A DNA stretch of 64,000 nucleotides from Bacteroidota bacterium (GTDB lineage: Bacteria > Bacteroidota > Bacteroidia > Chitinophagales > Chitinophagaceae): the NCBI GenBank assembly GCA_023424015.1, contig JAFAEM010000033.1:5660-69659 (forward strand). The letters run 5' to 3'. The translations under genes and the position numbers were made by a program. Shown here in pieces: positions 17,782 through 25,520 of this stretch. The notes under the pieces were generated by a model. It did not search any database. It was not told the origin of the DNA and worked only from the letters and a program-made list of their open reading frames with translations. Within the stretch, counting starts at the first letter, position 1. The number at the start of each line of letters is the position of its first letter.

Positions 17782-20395
17782 ACTCTTGAATTTTAAAATG
17801 TTCCTCAATGGCATGTACAAAGGACTCTGGCCTGAAATCATCAACTATAATACCCTTATCATAATGCTTTACCTGGTCATATTGCCCGCCAATGGGGAAA
17901 CAGGCCGTAGGTATACCAGTCTCTATGGCTTCCCGGGTGGTGAATGAAAATGTCTCTGAGCAAACCGATGGGATCAGGATAACATCGATCTTATTCAACT
18001 TCAGTTTCTGATGAATATCATCGAAAGTATAAGGACCCGTCTTAACAATAGAATCATGATCGTAGAGCGGATGAACGCCGCCGAAACTGATAAGTTTAAT
18101 ATGGCGTAGCTTATGTTGATTGATGTAGATAGCGAGATCATGCACAAATTTTGCCCCTTTAGCCACCGAATGGATGCTGCCTAAAATCCCTACATAGATC
18201 ACCTGTTCAGTATACTTCCTTAGCTTCTTTATGGCGTGTGGTTTTACAACTGATCTATCTTCCAATTCAGGCCATACTTTCAAAAATATCTTTCGGGTAG
18301 ATTCGCTGAACATCACCACCTGGTCAGCATATTCGGTCAGTAGAGGCTTCCAGTTTTCGCGCCATTCAGGGAGCGATGTAAAATTTTCTGGTATCAGCCG
18401 GGAGTCGATGCTGTTGGAAATATTGCTGAGACAGTTTCTGCAGATCGAGAGATCTTCAGGTACGCCACAGAACTCTTTATTATCTCTAAAAAGTAAAAAA
18501 TTGGGGCATACCGGGTAAAAATCATGGCACATTACCTTTAAAAACACACGTTGACCATGCTTTTTCTTAAATGCTATTGTTGTTTCAATTAAATGATCTA
18601 TGCCGGCATAACTTACGAGATTATTTAAAATAAACTTATCGGGCACCAACTCGTATTCATCCAATAGATCCAGTAAAACACCAAGATCCTCAACCAGGAA
18701 CCTGATCGAAAAATTCTTATATCGAATTGAAAACAGGATTTGTTTCTCGGTATTGTTGTTGGGATTTATGTAATGCCCATTGATATATACAGGTGAAGAA
18801 AAATCCTCCTGGTAATTCTTTGAATAGGTATTAGTGCCTCCTCCAAGGTCATGATCCAGGAACAGTACAAGCTTTCTTCCATCGTTCTTTGCCAGCTTAA
18901 GCAGGTAAACAACTTTAAATAAAATAAAAATATTCTCCCGGAAATATTTTTGTACGACGGGAGTGAAGTCGGTATGTATCTCTTCCAGCTTTTGCTGGTT
19001 TTCTCTCATCAGCTGCAACTTCTCGGTACTGGTAAAACTGCCTCCATGTTTGTGATAAACATACAAGCCCATATTCAGTACACTTCTAAAACCTTTTTTT
19101 CTGCCGCGGAAACAAAGATCCACTTCTTCACCATAGCCGCGGGGAAATGCTTCTTCATTCAGCGAACCGGCCTTTTCGATCATTTTCTTATTGATCACCA
19201 GGCAGAAGCCTACGCCTGTGGGTATATCCTCGTATAATGTTTCCAGTGGAGTTAAAACGGCATTCATCCCTTCCACATCATAACCGGCAAGGATCTCATT
19301 GTCTCCCATCCGGGGAAAACTGCAGATCGTTGCGCAGTTTGACATGGGTGTGATGGTGCCAATGGTCGGGTCAACCATCATTGGGTGAATCAGCCTCGAC
19401 AACCAGTTGGATGGAACCTCGATATCGCTATTCAGTAAAACGATGATCCCGTTTTCACAACCGGCGATCAGTCTGTTAACCGTCCGCGTGAACCCGATAT
19501 TCACTTCATTACGGAGAACCCTTACGTGGCTGTTTTCCCTTTGTACCTGCATTAGGTAATCAAATACCCGTGTATCGGGACTGCAATCATCTATGATAAA
19601 CAAGTTAAAGGGCAGATCGCTGCGCTCTAGGATCTGTGGTACCAGCTTTTGTATATACTCCAGGCCATTGTATACTGGCACAATGATATCCACGGTTGGG
19701 CGCCCGGGGATATGCCCGGTATTCCATTGGCGGACCTGTTGCCGGACCACTGAAAGCGCCGAGATCTTCTCCCGTTTGACCACACTGTAGGTTCGCATCT
19801 CGGCTTCATACAATGCTTCGGCGTCGGGCAGCTGCATAGCCGGCTTATCCGACAATTTATGATAGTCCAGGTTTAAATAACTTCCATCAGACACAGATCG
19901 TATCAACTGCTTTCTCTGGAAATTCGACTTCTGGCTGATCAGTTCATTCAGAAATTTCTTACGGCTGATCCCGAGCTTTTTCAATATATAGATCAGGTGT
20001 AGGAGACTATGAAGTTTATTTACACGCCTCAGTGAAAATTTATCAGACTCGAATTCAATATTCTTTTCAGAAACGTCGAATCGCAGTCTGTAACAGGACC
20101 AGGGCACTTTCACCAGGCCGAAAATTTCGGACCCCGAGTAAAATAACTTCCAGTGATGTTGTTCGGAATAGCCATGCCCGAAATCATAGTATATCTTGGG
20201 CAATACAATGCTTCCGGAATTGAGCCGGATAGAATAACTGAAAATATACCAACCGGCCTTTATGATCTTATCTTCCGTAATGATCTGGAAGAATGGATCA
20301 TTATCATGAGAGTGATAGACCGGTCGTCCGTCCGTCTCCTTCATGATCATTGCGCTGTTGGGCAATAATGTTGCTTGTATCTTTCTCGAAAACAT
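17747..20395 (-). CDS. Large glycosyltransferase: N-terminal beta domain, GT2 and GT4-like domains
   Basis: This 882-residue protein has three parts. Residues 1-125 look like a beta-sandwich (AGWYIFSYSI, IYYDFGHGYSE) of the kind seen at the front of some rhamnosyltransferase-like proteins. Residues 234-460 form a GT2 domain with VDIIVPVYNG, the NSD metal site at 322-324, GYGEEVDLCFR at 420-430 and YVYHKHGGSF. That set is typical of GT2 enzymes making O-antigen or galactan. Residues 500-870 resemble a GT4/GT-B domain with a late ETGIPTACFPIGG donor-site region. The middle contains a Cys-rich run (C-x2-C-x-x-I pattern near 655-670) that could bind metal. It probably adds two sugars. It is the largest gene of the locus. 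Confidence 0.82.
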   Translation of the reverse strand: MFSRKIQATLLPNSAMIMKETDGRPVYHSHDNDPFFQIITEDKIIKAGWYIFSYSIRLNSGSIVLPKIYYDFGHGYSEQHHWKLFYSGSEIFGLVKVPWSCYRLRFDVSEKNIEFESDKFSLRRVNKLHSLLHLIYILKKLGISRKKFLNELISQKSNFQRKQLIRSVSDGSYLNLDYHKLSDKPAMQLPDAEALYEAEMRTYSVVKREKISALSVVRQQVRQWNTGHIPGRPTVDIIVPVYNGLEYIQKLVPQILERSDLPFNLFIIDDCSPDTRVFDYLMQVQRENSHVRVLRNEVNIGFTRTVNRLIAGCENGIIVLLNSDIEVPSNWLSRLIHPMMVDPTIGTITPMSNCATICSFPRMGDNEILAGYDVEGMNAVLTPLETLYEDIPTGVGFCLVINKKMIEKAGSLNEEAFPRGYGEEVDLCFRGRKKGFRSVLNMGLYVYHKHGGSFTSTEKLQLMRENQQKLEEIHTDFTPVVQKYFRENIFILFKVVYLLKLAKNDGRKLVLFLDHDLGGGTNTYSKNYQEDFSSPVYINGHYINPNNNTEKQILFSIRYKNFSIRFLVEDLGVLLDLLDEYELVPDKFILNNLVSYAGIDHLIETTIAFKKKHGQRVFLKVMCHDFYPVCPNFLLFRDNKEFCGVPEDLSICRNCLSNISNSIDSRLIPENFTSLPEWRENWKPLLTEYADQVVMFSESTRKIFLKVWPELEDRSVVKPHAIKKLRKYTEQVIYVGILGSIHSVAKGAKFVHDLAIYINQHKLRHIKLISFGGVHPLYDHDSIVKTGPYTFDDIHQKLKLNKIDVILIPSVCSETFSFTTREAIETGIPTACFPIGGQYDQVKHYDKGIIVDDFRPESFVHAIEEHFKIQEYEEVPMRNPVS

Positions 20396-20417
20396 AGTGT
20401 GGTGGCTTTTTCGGTTT

Positions 20418-21545
20418 TTAGTCTATATTCTTACTTAGGATATCTTTTAATTGTGAAATATCTATTTCCCATTCGTAATTGTGCTGGTGTCCATCAAAAG
20501 TCCTGGTTGGAAAACTAAAAGGGTGGTAGTTACATCCTTTAGCCAGTGCCAGTGTGGCAAAGCAGGGATTGATATACTTATCGGGCATTATTTCAATGAT
20601 CGTGGTCCCTGGTCTGCAATAAACCAGGTTAGACATACCTGCTCCATGCGGAGAAATAAGTATGTCCGCGCTATTAAATTTCTGCGCCTGCTCTGCGACC
20701 GATTTCCCTGTGCTTAAAAATATCTCGGCCTCAAAATTCACTTCCAGGAAATTGATGACTTCCGGTTCATTAATTATTCTTCGATTTGAACTATCGAGCC
20801 TGGCGCAATAAAGTATCCGCTTCTTTCCGCTGTTTTCAACATTATGTGCGTTATTGCCTATTTTCCTTTTGTACAGGCAATCAAGGTACCCTAGCATCAC
20901 CGGCGACACATTAAACGAAAACTCGCCGCCAAGAAATGAGGGATAGAGTAATTGCTTTGCAAAGAAAAGTTTGTCCTGCAATGGCAGTAAATGAACATCG
21001 GCGCCCATGTCAATGCCCAGCATATCGAGATATTGCTTCGCAAAACCTGGCAGGTTGGAGGGAAGCAATAACTTCAAATCACTATTTAAATTTTTTAAAG
21101 CAGCAAAAAGACAAAGGGAGGGAAGGCATTGCAATGTCCAGTGATAATAATTCGCGTAATCGTGATTATACGCCATAAAATATGTGTTCCCTTCGGGGAG
21201 AGTTATGGCTTCACTCAAATTCCTGTCTGCAATATCGCGTAATAAGGTTTCCGGTTTCAGGTAGGCTGATTGCTGAATATAACTTTCCGGGCTTTCAAAC
21301 ACAAAACCCCAACGTGGTTCGATATACTGGTCTTTAAAAGCTACAGCACGCACCGGGGTATTATTGATAGACATATCAGTCTTGAAAAACCCCATAGCGC
21401 GACTTACACCATCCCTGTAACTGTCAGAGTTATTTTCAGCCGGTGGAGAGATTTGTATAATTGCCGGTGTTTCATATATATTAATGCCTGTCATGGGCGC
21501 TGGTTCCATTTTAATGGTGAACAAGTTCCTGCGGATCTTATGCAT
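20418..21545 (-). CDS. Glycosyltransferase family 61 (DUF563) protein
   Basis: The 375-residue product is called from ATG 21545; an in-frame TTG at 21563 is an alternative. GT61 features include NYYHWTLQCLPSL (conserved Tyr-His-Trp region) around residue 130 and the C-terminal ISPHGAGMSNLVYCRPGTTI, which is the family signature. These enzymes transfer pentoses or GlcNAc-like sugars in eukaryotes and occur in bacterial capsule and O-antigen loci. There is no signal peptide, so it acts in the cytoplasm. It lies between the large fusion gene and a coiled-coil gene. Confidence 0.83.
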   Translation of the reverse strand: MHKIRRNLFTIKMEPAPMTGINIYETPAIIQISPPAENNSDSYRDGVSRAMGFFKTDMSINNTPVRAVAFKDQYIEPRWGFVFESPESYIQQSAYLKPETLLRDIADRNLSEAITLPEGNTYFMAYNHDYANYYHWTLQCLPSLCLFAALKNLNSDLKLLLPSNLPGFAKQYLDMLGIDMGADVHLLPLQDKLFFAKQLLYPSFLGGEFSFNVSPVMLGYLDCLYKRKIGNNAHNVENSGKKRILYCARLDSSNRRIINEPEVINFLEVNFEAEIFLSTGKSVAEQAQKFNSADILISPHGAGMSNLVYCRPGTTIIEIMPDKYINPCFATLALAKGCNYHPFSFPTRTFDGHQHNYEWEIDISQLKDILSKNID

Positions 21546-21596
21546 CAGTTCACTGTATTTCAAAATAAGCTTACTGATTTCGTTAATAATGGCTGA

Positions 21597-21968
21597 TTAC
21601 TTTCTATTGAATAACCTTTGCTTCATCATACCCGCAAAAGTTCTTTTCTCGTATGTTCGTTTATACCAGTCGATATCCTGGTTCAGTCTTTCAATATCGT
21701 TGAGTAGCTTATTGATCAATTGCCGGTTTCCATTATTACTATTTTGGCATTCAGCCAGCTTTTCACCGGTTTCCAGTATAATCTTATCCTTTCCCTCGAT
21801 CAACAGATGCAGGCGTTGAATCTCCTGTTCCTGTCTTTCGATGGTGTTTTGCTTGGCAAGGATCTCAGCATCCAGTTTATTTTCCATCGACTCCAGCATC
21901 TGCTGCAATTCATCGATCTTGCCTCCTTCAGTAAATGACTCCGGTTTGAATATCATTGAATTTTTCAT
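21597..21968 (-). CDS. Small coiled-coil protein in glycosyltransferase locus
   Basis: The 123-residue product starts at ATG 21968; an upstream start would overlap the previous gene. Residues 15-100 have a heptad-like pattern rich in Glu, Lys, Gln and Leu and are predicted to form a long coiled coil. The tail DWYKRTYEKRTFAGMMKQRL is basic and resembles the end of coiled-coil segments attached to bacterial glycosyltransferases. No catalytic motif is seen. It may be a molecular ruler or scaffold for the transferases, as coiled coils do in some O-antigen chain-length regulators; that is inference from context. Confidence 0.6.
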   Translation of the reverse strand: MKNSMIFKPESFTEGGKIDELQQMLESMENKLDAEILAKQNTIERQEQEIQRLHLLIEGKDKIILETGEKLAECQNSNNGNRQLINKLLNDIERLNQDIDWYKRTYEKRTFAGMMKQRLFNRK

Positions 21969-21979
21969 AGACGTGATTT

Positions 21980-23101
21980 TTATCCAAAGCTCCACATAGC
22001 AGTCTGTCTTGTTATTGGACCTGATCCCGCGTAAAGCGAACGATACATTTTATAATTTTGATTCACATCAAACTCTGCTCTGCATATTTCCTCAGAATAA
22101 TTACCCATTACATCCAGCATTTCACGATTATTATAATACTGCAAGATCTTAATGATGGCTTCATGTGCCGTATCAAACAAATCGCCATTGATTCCTTTCT
22201 TCACGATATCTGTATTGCCGGTGCAGTTGCTGAGCAATACCGGCTTCTTTAAAGCCAGGGCTTCAAGCACAGCAAATGACAATCCTTCATATTTAGAGGT
22301 TGAAATATAAATATCAGAGGTGGATACATAGCGATGCACATCCTGATTTTCGAGCCAGCCTGTTACAACAATATTGCTTGATGTAAAGGAATCCCTAAAA
22401 CGACCGTCACCTATCCATACAAACTCTATCTGATCCATATCCTGGAAATAGGACGCAATCGTGTTAAACAGCAGCGGATCCTTTTGCTTTTCAATCCGGC
22501 CACTGGTAACAATCCTGAATTTGTCACCAGCTTTTTTTGCAGTTACCGTTTTCTGATTGCTGATGCTGATGCCATTGTTAACATAACTTGCGTTAATGCC
22601 CAGCTTCATGTATTCTTTTAATTCAGAAACCGAGCAGCAAACAACATTACCACCAACAAGGTTGCCCAACTTTTCTATCCATTTGTAGAAATATCTTGTA
22701 ATGCGATTTTGTGTTGATAAAAATGGCGCACCATTAGGTGTGTAAAATACGTTTGAGATTCCAGCCAGGCGGCAGGCCACACGTCCAAGCAACCCGCTTT
22801 TCGAAGAGTGAAGATGAACGGCATCAGCCAGCTTACTCGCCTTCAGTCTTTTCAAGATTTTATATAGTTCTGTGAGTGCTATGAAATCACGAATAGGGTT
22901 GATCGATCGCTGCACACTTGCCCAACGTATAAAACGAACGTTTTGCCTGGGGAATTTTTTCTTCACTTCCTCCGCGGTCATCTCTTCTTTCCGTTCACCA
23001 TGCACCACGATATGGGTATCATCAGGCATAGCCTCAGCAAGCGACTTTACGAAGACCGCGATACCGGAAGCAAAAGGCTCAACTATGTGAATTATAACCA
23101 T
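21980..23101 (-). CDS. Glycosyltransferase family 4
   Basis: This 373-residue GT-B fold enzyme begins with VIIHIVEPFASGIAVFVKSL (acceptor-side Rossmann domain) and has the typical HLHSSKSGLLGRVACRLAG segment. The donor site is in the C-terminal half: IVTSGRIEKQKDPLLF, then ISTSKYEGLSFAVLEALA and KKPVLLSNCTGN. The SKSGLLGR context is common in enzymes that transfer to undecaprenyl-linked sugars or in early capsule steps. It is expected to be cytoplasmic. It follows the GT2 gene at 23270 after a 168-bp gap in which no exact promoter box was found. Confidence 0.88.
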   Translation of the reverse strand: MVIIHIVEPFASGIAVFVKSLAEAMPDDTHIVVHGERKEEMTAEEVKKKFPRQNVRFIRWASVQRSINPIRDFIALTELYKILKRLKASKLADAVHLHSSKSGLLGRVACRLAGISNVFYTPNGAPFLSTQNRITRYFYKWIEKLGNLVGGNVVCCSVSELKEYMKLGINASYVNNGISISNQKTVTAKKAGDKFRIVTSGRIEKQKDPLLFNTIASYFQDMDQIEFVWIGDGRFRDSFTSSNIVVTGWLENQDVHRYVSTSDIYISTSKYEGLSFAVLEALALKKPVLLSNCTGNTDIVKKGINGDLFDTAHEAIIKILQYYNNREMLDVMGNYSEEICRAEFDVNQNYKMYRSLYAGSGPITRQTAMWSFG

Positions 23102-23269
23102 AAATAGATGCTTATCACCACCAGCCGGTAAGACTATGGCGACACATTAGTTTTTTATTAACAATGTCAGTGGTGAATTCGGTTTTCGGTTTCTTAAACA
23201 AATAACCAACTCATAATATAGTAGGCAGCAGTCGATTGACAATAGAGGAAGACAAAACGTTGCACTTGC

Positions 23270-24082
23270 CTATCTCCTCCATTTCTTGAGTCGCAAAATT
23301 ATCTGTTTAGGAAGAATAAACAACAGTAAAAGTCTCATATATGCAGCGAATTCTAATACAATACTCTTGCCAAACACTCGAGTTACCCGGGCTCGTGCGA
23401 CTAATTGTTTACCCCTATTTTTATACGACAGCCCTGTTTTGCTGATTTCTGTGGTTACCAAAAACTCATCAATGATGGCTGTTTCTCCCCTATTTATCAA
23501 TGTCCAGAAAAATGCGTAGTCTTCAGCAAAGTCGAATTGAACGGGATAATAACCCGCTACTTTTAACATCTCATTACGAAACATCACTGTCGGGTGAATA
23601 AACACATTTCTAAAATGCATTTCCCTGACTATGTCCTTATGTTTCAATGGAGTTTTGTATGAATAACTTTCACCTGTTTCTTTATTCTCAAATAAGCACC
23701 AGGTTCCCGTCAGTACAATTTGCGGGTTTATGCGCATAAAACGGACTTGTTTATCAAACCTGTCTGCTGCGCATGTATCACCGCAATCAAGTCTTGCTAT
23801 AAATTCTGCATCAGTATATTCATTGATCCAGGTTAATCCTTTATTTAATGATGCAGTAATTCCTACATTTTTATCATTAGTTAAAACTACTAAGGGTTTT
23901 CCTTTGTTCAAACTTCCCTTAATCTTTTCAGCGAGCAAAGTCTCACTACTACCGTCATCCACTACAACAATTAGATATTGGCCGGCGCTGTACTCAACTG
24001 AATCAAGTGAGACGAGCAGGCCCTTGAGATTGTTGTAGCAGGGTATCAACAAACAAAAATCTATATGCTTATACACATGCAT
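23270..24082 (-). CDS. Glycosyltransferase family 2
   Basis: This 270-residue GT-A enzyme shows LLIPCYNNLKGLLVSLDS at the start, VVVDDGSSE, and the metal/donor region FIARLDCGDTC. LDCGD replaces the more usual LDADD; the position of the first Asp is kept. RNVFIHPTVMFRNEM and FAEDYAFFW are common in GT2 enzymes of O-antigen loci. A weak hydrophobic end (LLLLFILPKQI) may touch the membrane. It is the first gene of the minus-strand polysaccharide run; the flank at 24121 is unrelated DNA repair. Confidence 0.85.
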   Translation of the reverse strand: MHVYKHIDFCLLIPCYNNLKGLLVSLDSVEYSAGQYLIVVVDDGSSETLLAEKIKGSLNKGKPLVVLTNDKNVGITASLNKGLTWINEYTDAEFIARLDCGDTCAADRFDKQVRFMRINPQIVLTGTWCLFENKETGESYSYKTPLKHKDIVREMHFRNVFIHPTVMFRNEMLKVAGYYPVQFDFAEDYAFFWTLINRGETAIIDEFLVTTEISKTGLSYKNRGKQLVARARVTRVFGKSIVLEFAAYMRLLLLFILPKQIILRLKKWRR

Positions 24083-24120
24083 ATGATAAAATGAATATAA
24101 ACCCCTAACATTAGCTAAGG

Positions 24121-24777
24121 TTATACTATTAATCCTCTCTTTTTAATATAATAATGCCACAAAATTATCGTAGCAATGGAGCGATGAGGTGACCAAATCT
24201 CCGACAAATTGTTCAACTCTTCCTTAGATATGCCATCATCTAATTTCTTCACCTCTTTAAAAGCATTGACCATGGCAAGGTCGCCTATGGGAAAAACATT
24301 GGTTCTTTGCAAAGCAAATATTAAATATATATCAGCAGTCCAGTCACCGATACCTTTGATACGCTTCAACGCGAACCTTACATGCTCATCGGGAAGACCC
24401 GACATGTCAACCAGGTTCAAATCATTTTCCTGAATTGCTTGCGCAAGATGCCTGGCATAGACCATTTTCTGCCGGCTGAAATAACAGGCCCTCATTTCTT
24501 CATCAGTTAATGCAAGTAAACCAGCTGGAGTAATTTCTACAAGTCTCTCTTTTAATTTTATAAAAGCGGCTTTCGCAGATGCCAGAGATACCTGTTGTTC
24601 GAGAATGATATGTATGAGTGTGGCAAAACCGGGCGACCTGGTCCACATGGGAGGGTATCCGTAAGTTTCGATAATTGAACCCAGAGCCTTATCCTTTTTT
24701 GCAAGCTGATCACAGAGCCATTGAAAATTATCGGCGTGAAACGTTTCAATATTATTTTTTAAACTTTTCGAGTGCAT
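24121..24777 (-). CDS. DNA-3-methyladenine glycosylase II-like protein (HhH-GPD)
   Basis: The product is 218 residues from ATG 24777; the longer frame starts with a GTG at 24792. It would excise alkylated bases in base-excision repair. The helix-hairpin-helix LKRIKGIGDWTADI and, about 16 residues later, the catalytic Asp in FPIGDLAM match AlkA-type enzymes. ILEQQVSLASA is the conserved interdomain helix. The AlkA N-terminal domain is absent, as in the short MagA/yeast Mag1-like class. No Fe-S cysteines are present, which separates it from Nth/MutY. The start overlaps the 3' end of the crotonase gene by 26 bp. Confidence 0.87.
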   Translation of the reverse strand: MHSKSLKNNIETFHADNFQWLCDQLAKKDKALGSIIETYGYPPMWTRSPGFATLIHIILEQQVSLASAKAAFIKLKERLVEITPAGLLALTDEEMRACYFSRQKMVYARHLAQAIQENDLNLVDMSGLPDEHVRFALKRIKGIGDWTADIYLIFALQRTNVFPIGDLAMVNAFKEVKKLDDGISKEELNNLSEIWSPHRSIATIILWHYYIKKRGLIV

Positions 24778-25519
24778 TTCTAGTGAATTCACTTAGTACC
24801 AGCTCACCGCTGATGGCGGCACGCTCCAACAGCATTTTATCCCAGTGCGCCGTCCCTGCCCAGAAGATCTTCTTCATTTCCGCCATAGCCTGTGGACTTG
24901 ATTGTATCAGCGTGGAAGCTAACCTGTCGATCGATTCATCCATGCCTTCTACGGTAGGATGCAATTCTGCAAATAAACCTTTTCGCCTTGCCCAGTCGCC
25001 GCTGCGCCACATAGAAGCGTCGATCGCCAACTGGCTAAATGCCGATACACCGATCTTACGTTCTACAGCTGGTCCTATTACAAAAGGACCGATTCCAATG
25101 TTAAGTTCGCTAAGCTTTATTTCAACAGCTTCCATGGCGATGGCATAATCTACCGCTGCCGCGATCCCCACACCGCCTCCTACACATTTCCCGTGTATTC
25201 TGCCAATGATAAACTTCGGGCAATTGCGCATGGCATTGATCACATGCGCGAATCCGCTGAAAAAATGAAGACCCTGCTCCTTCGTCTGAATGGCTTTGAG
25301 TTCATCGAAAGAAGCGCCTGCGCAAAAAGCTTTCTCACCTGCTGAACGTATGACGATCAGCTTTGCTTCACTATCATTACCTGCGCTATGTATGGCGTTC
25401 GCCAGTTCTTCGAGCATTCGCCCCGGCAAAGAATTACTTTGCGGGTGGAAGAATTCGATAGTGGCAATACCCCTGTGAAGTTCAGACTTCACATACCCTT
25501 CTTTTATTTCCGTCAGCAT
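24752..25519 (-). CDS. Enoyl-CoA hydratase/isomerase (crotonase) family protein
   Basis: This 255-residue cytoplasmic enzyme has the oxyanion-hole segments FCAGASFDEL at 65-74 and GKCVGGGVG at 110-118. The catalytic Glu in SELNIG (Glu138) is present. The residue equivalent to the other crotonase Glu (Glu144 of rat enoyl-CoA hydratase) is Gly118, as in isomerases and some methylglutaconyl-CoA hydratases. Simple enoyl-CoA hydration is therefore uncertain. The gene starts 1 bp after the paaZ stop, so a role in the same aromatic or branched-chain acyl-CoA route is plausible. The SELNIGIGPFVIGP run resembles LiuC/AUH-type proteins. Confidence 0.8.
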   Translation of the reverse strand: MLTEIKEGYVKSELHRGIATIEFFHPQSNSLPGRMLEELANAIHSAGNDSEAKLIVIRSAGEKAFCAGASFDELKAIQTKEQGLHFFSGFAHVINAMRNCPKFIIGRIHGKCVGGGVGIAAAVDYAIAMEAVEIKLSELNIGIGPFVIGPAVERKIGVSAFSQLAIDASMWRSGDWARRKGLFAELHPTVEGMDESIDRLASTLIQSSPQAMAEMKKIFWAGTAHWDKMLLERAAISGELVLSEFTRNALEKFKK

Positions 25520-25520
25520 A

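Noticed and set aside
17782..17844. Upstream extension of the RgpF-like gene to 17844
   Set aside because: It would overlap the preceding gene by 98 bp and adds residues with no similarity to the family; the ATG at 17781 begins the conserved YRCAILYHNYY region.
12495..24082. Defence or mobile island within the polysaccharide locus
   Set aside because: No integrase, transposase, nuclease or toxin motifs were found; all genes fit glycan synthesis and export.
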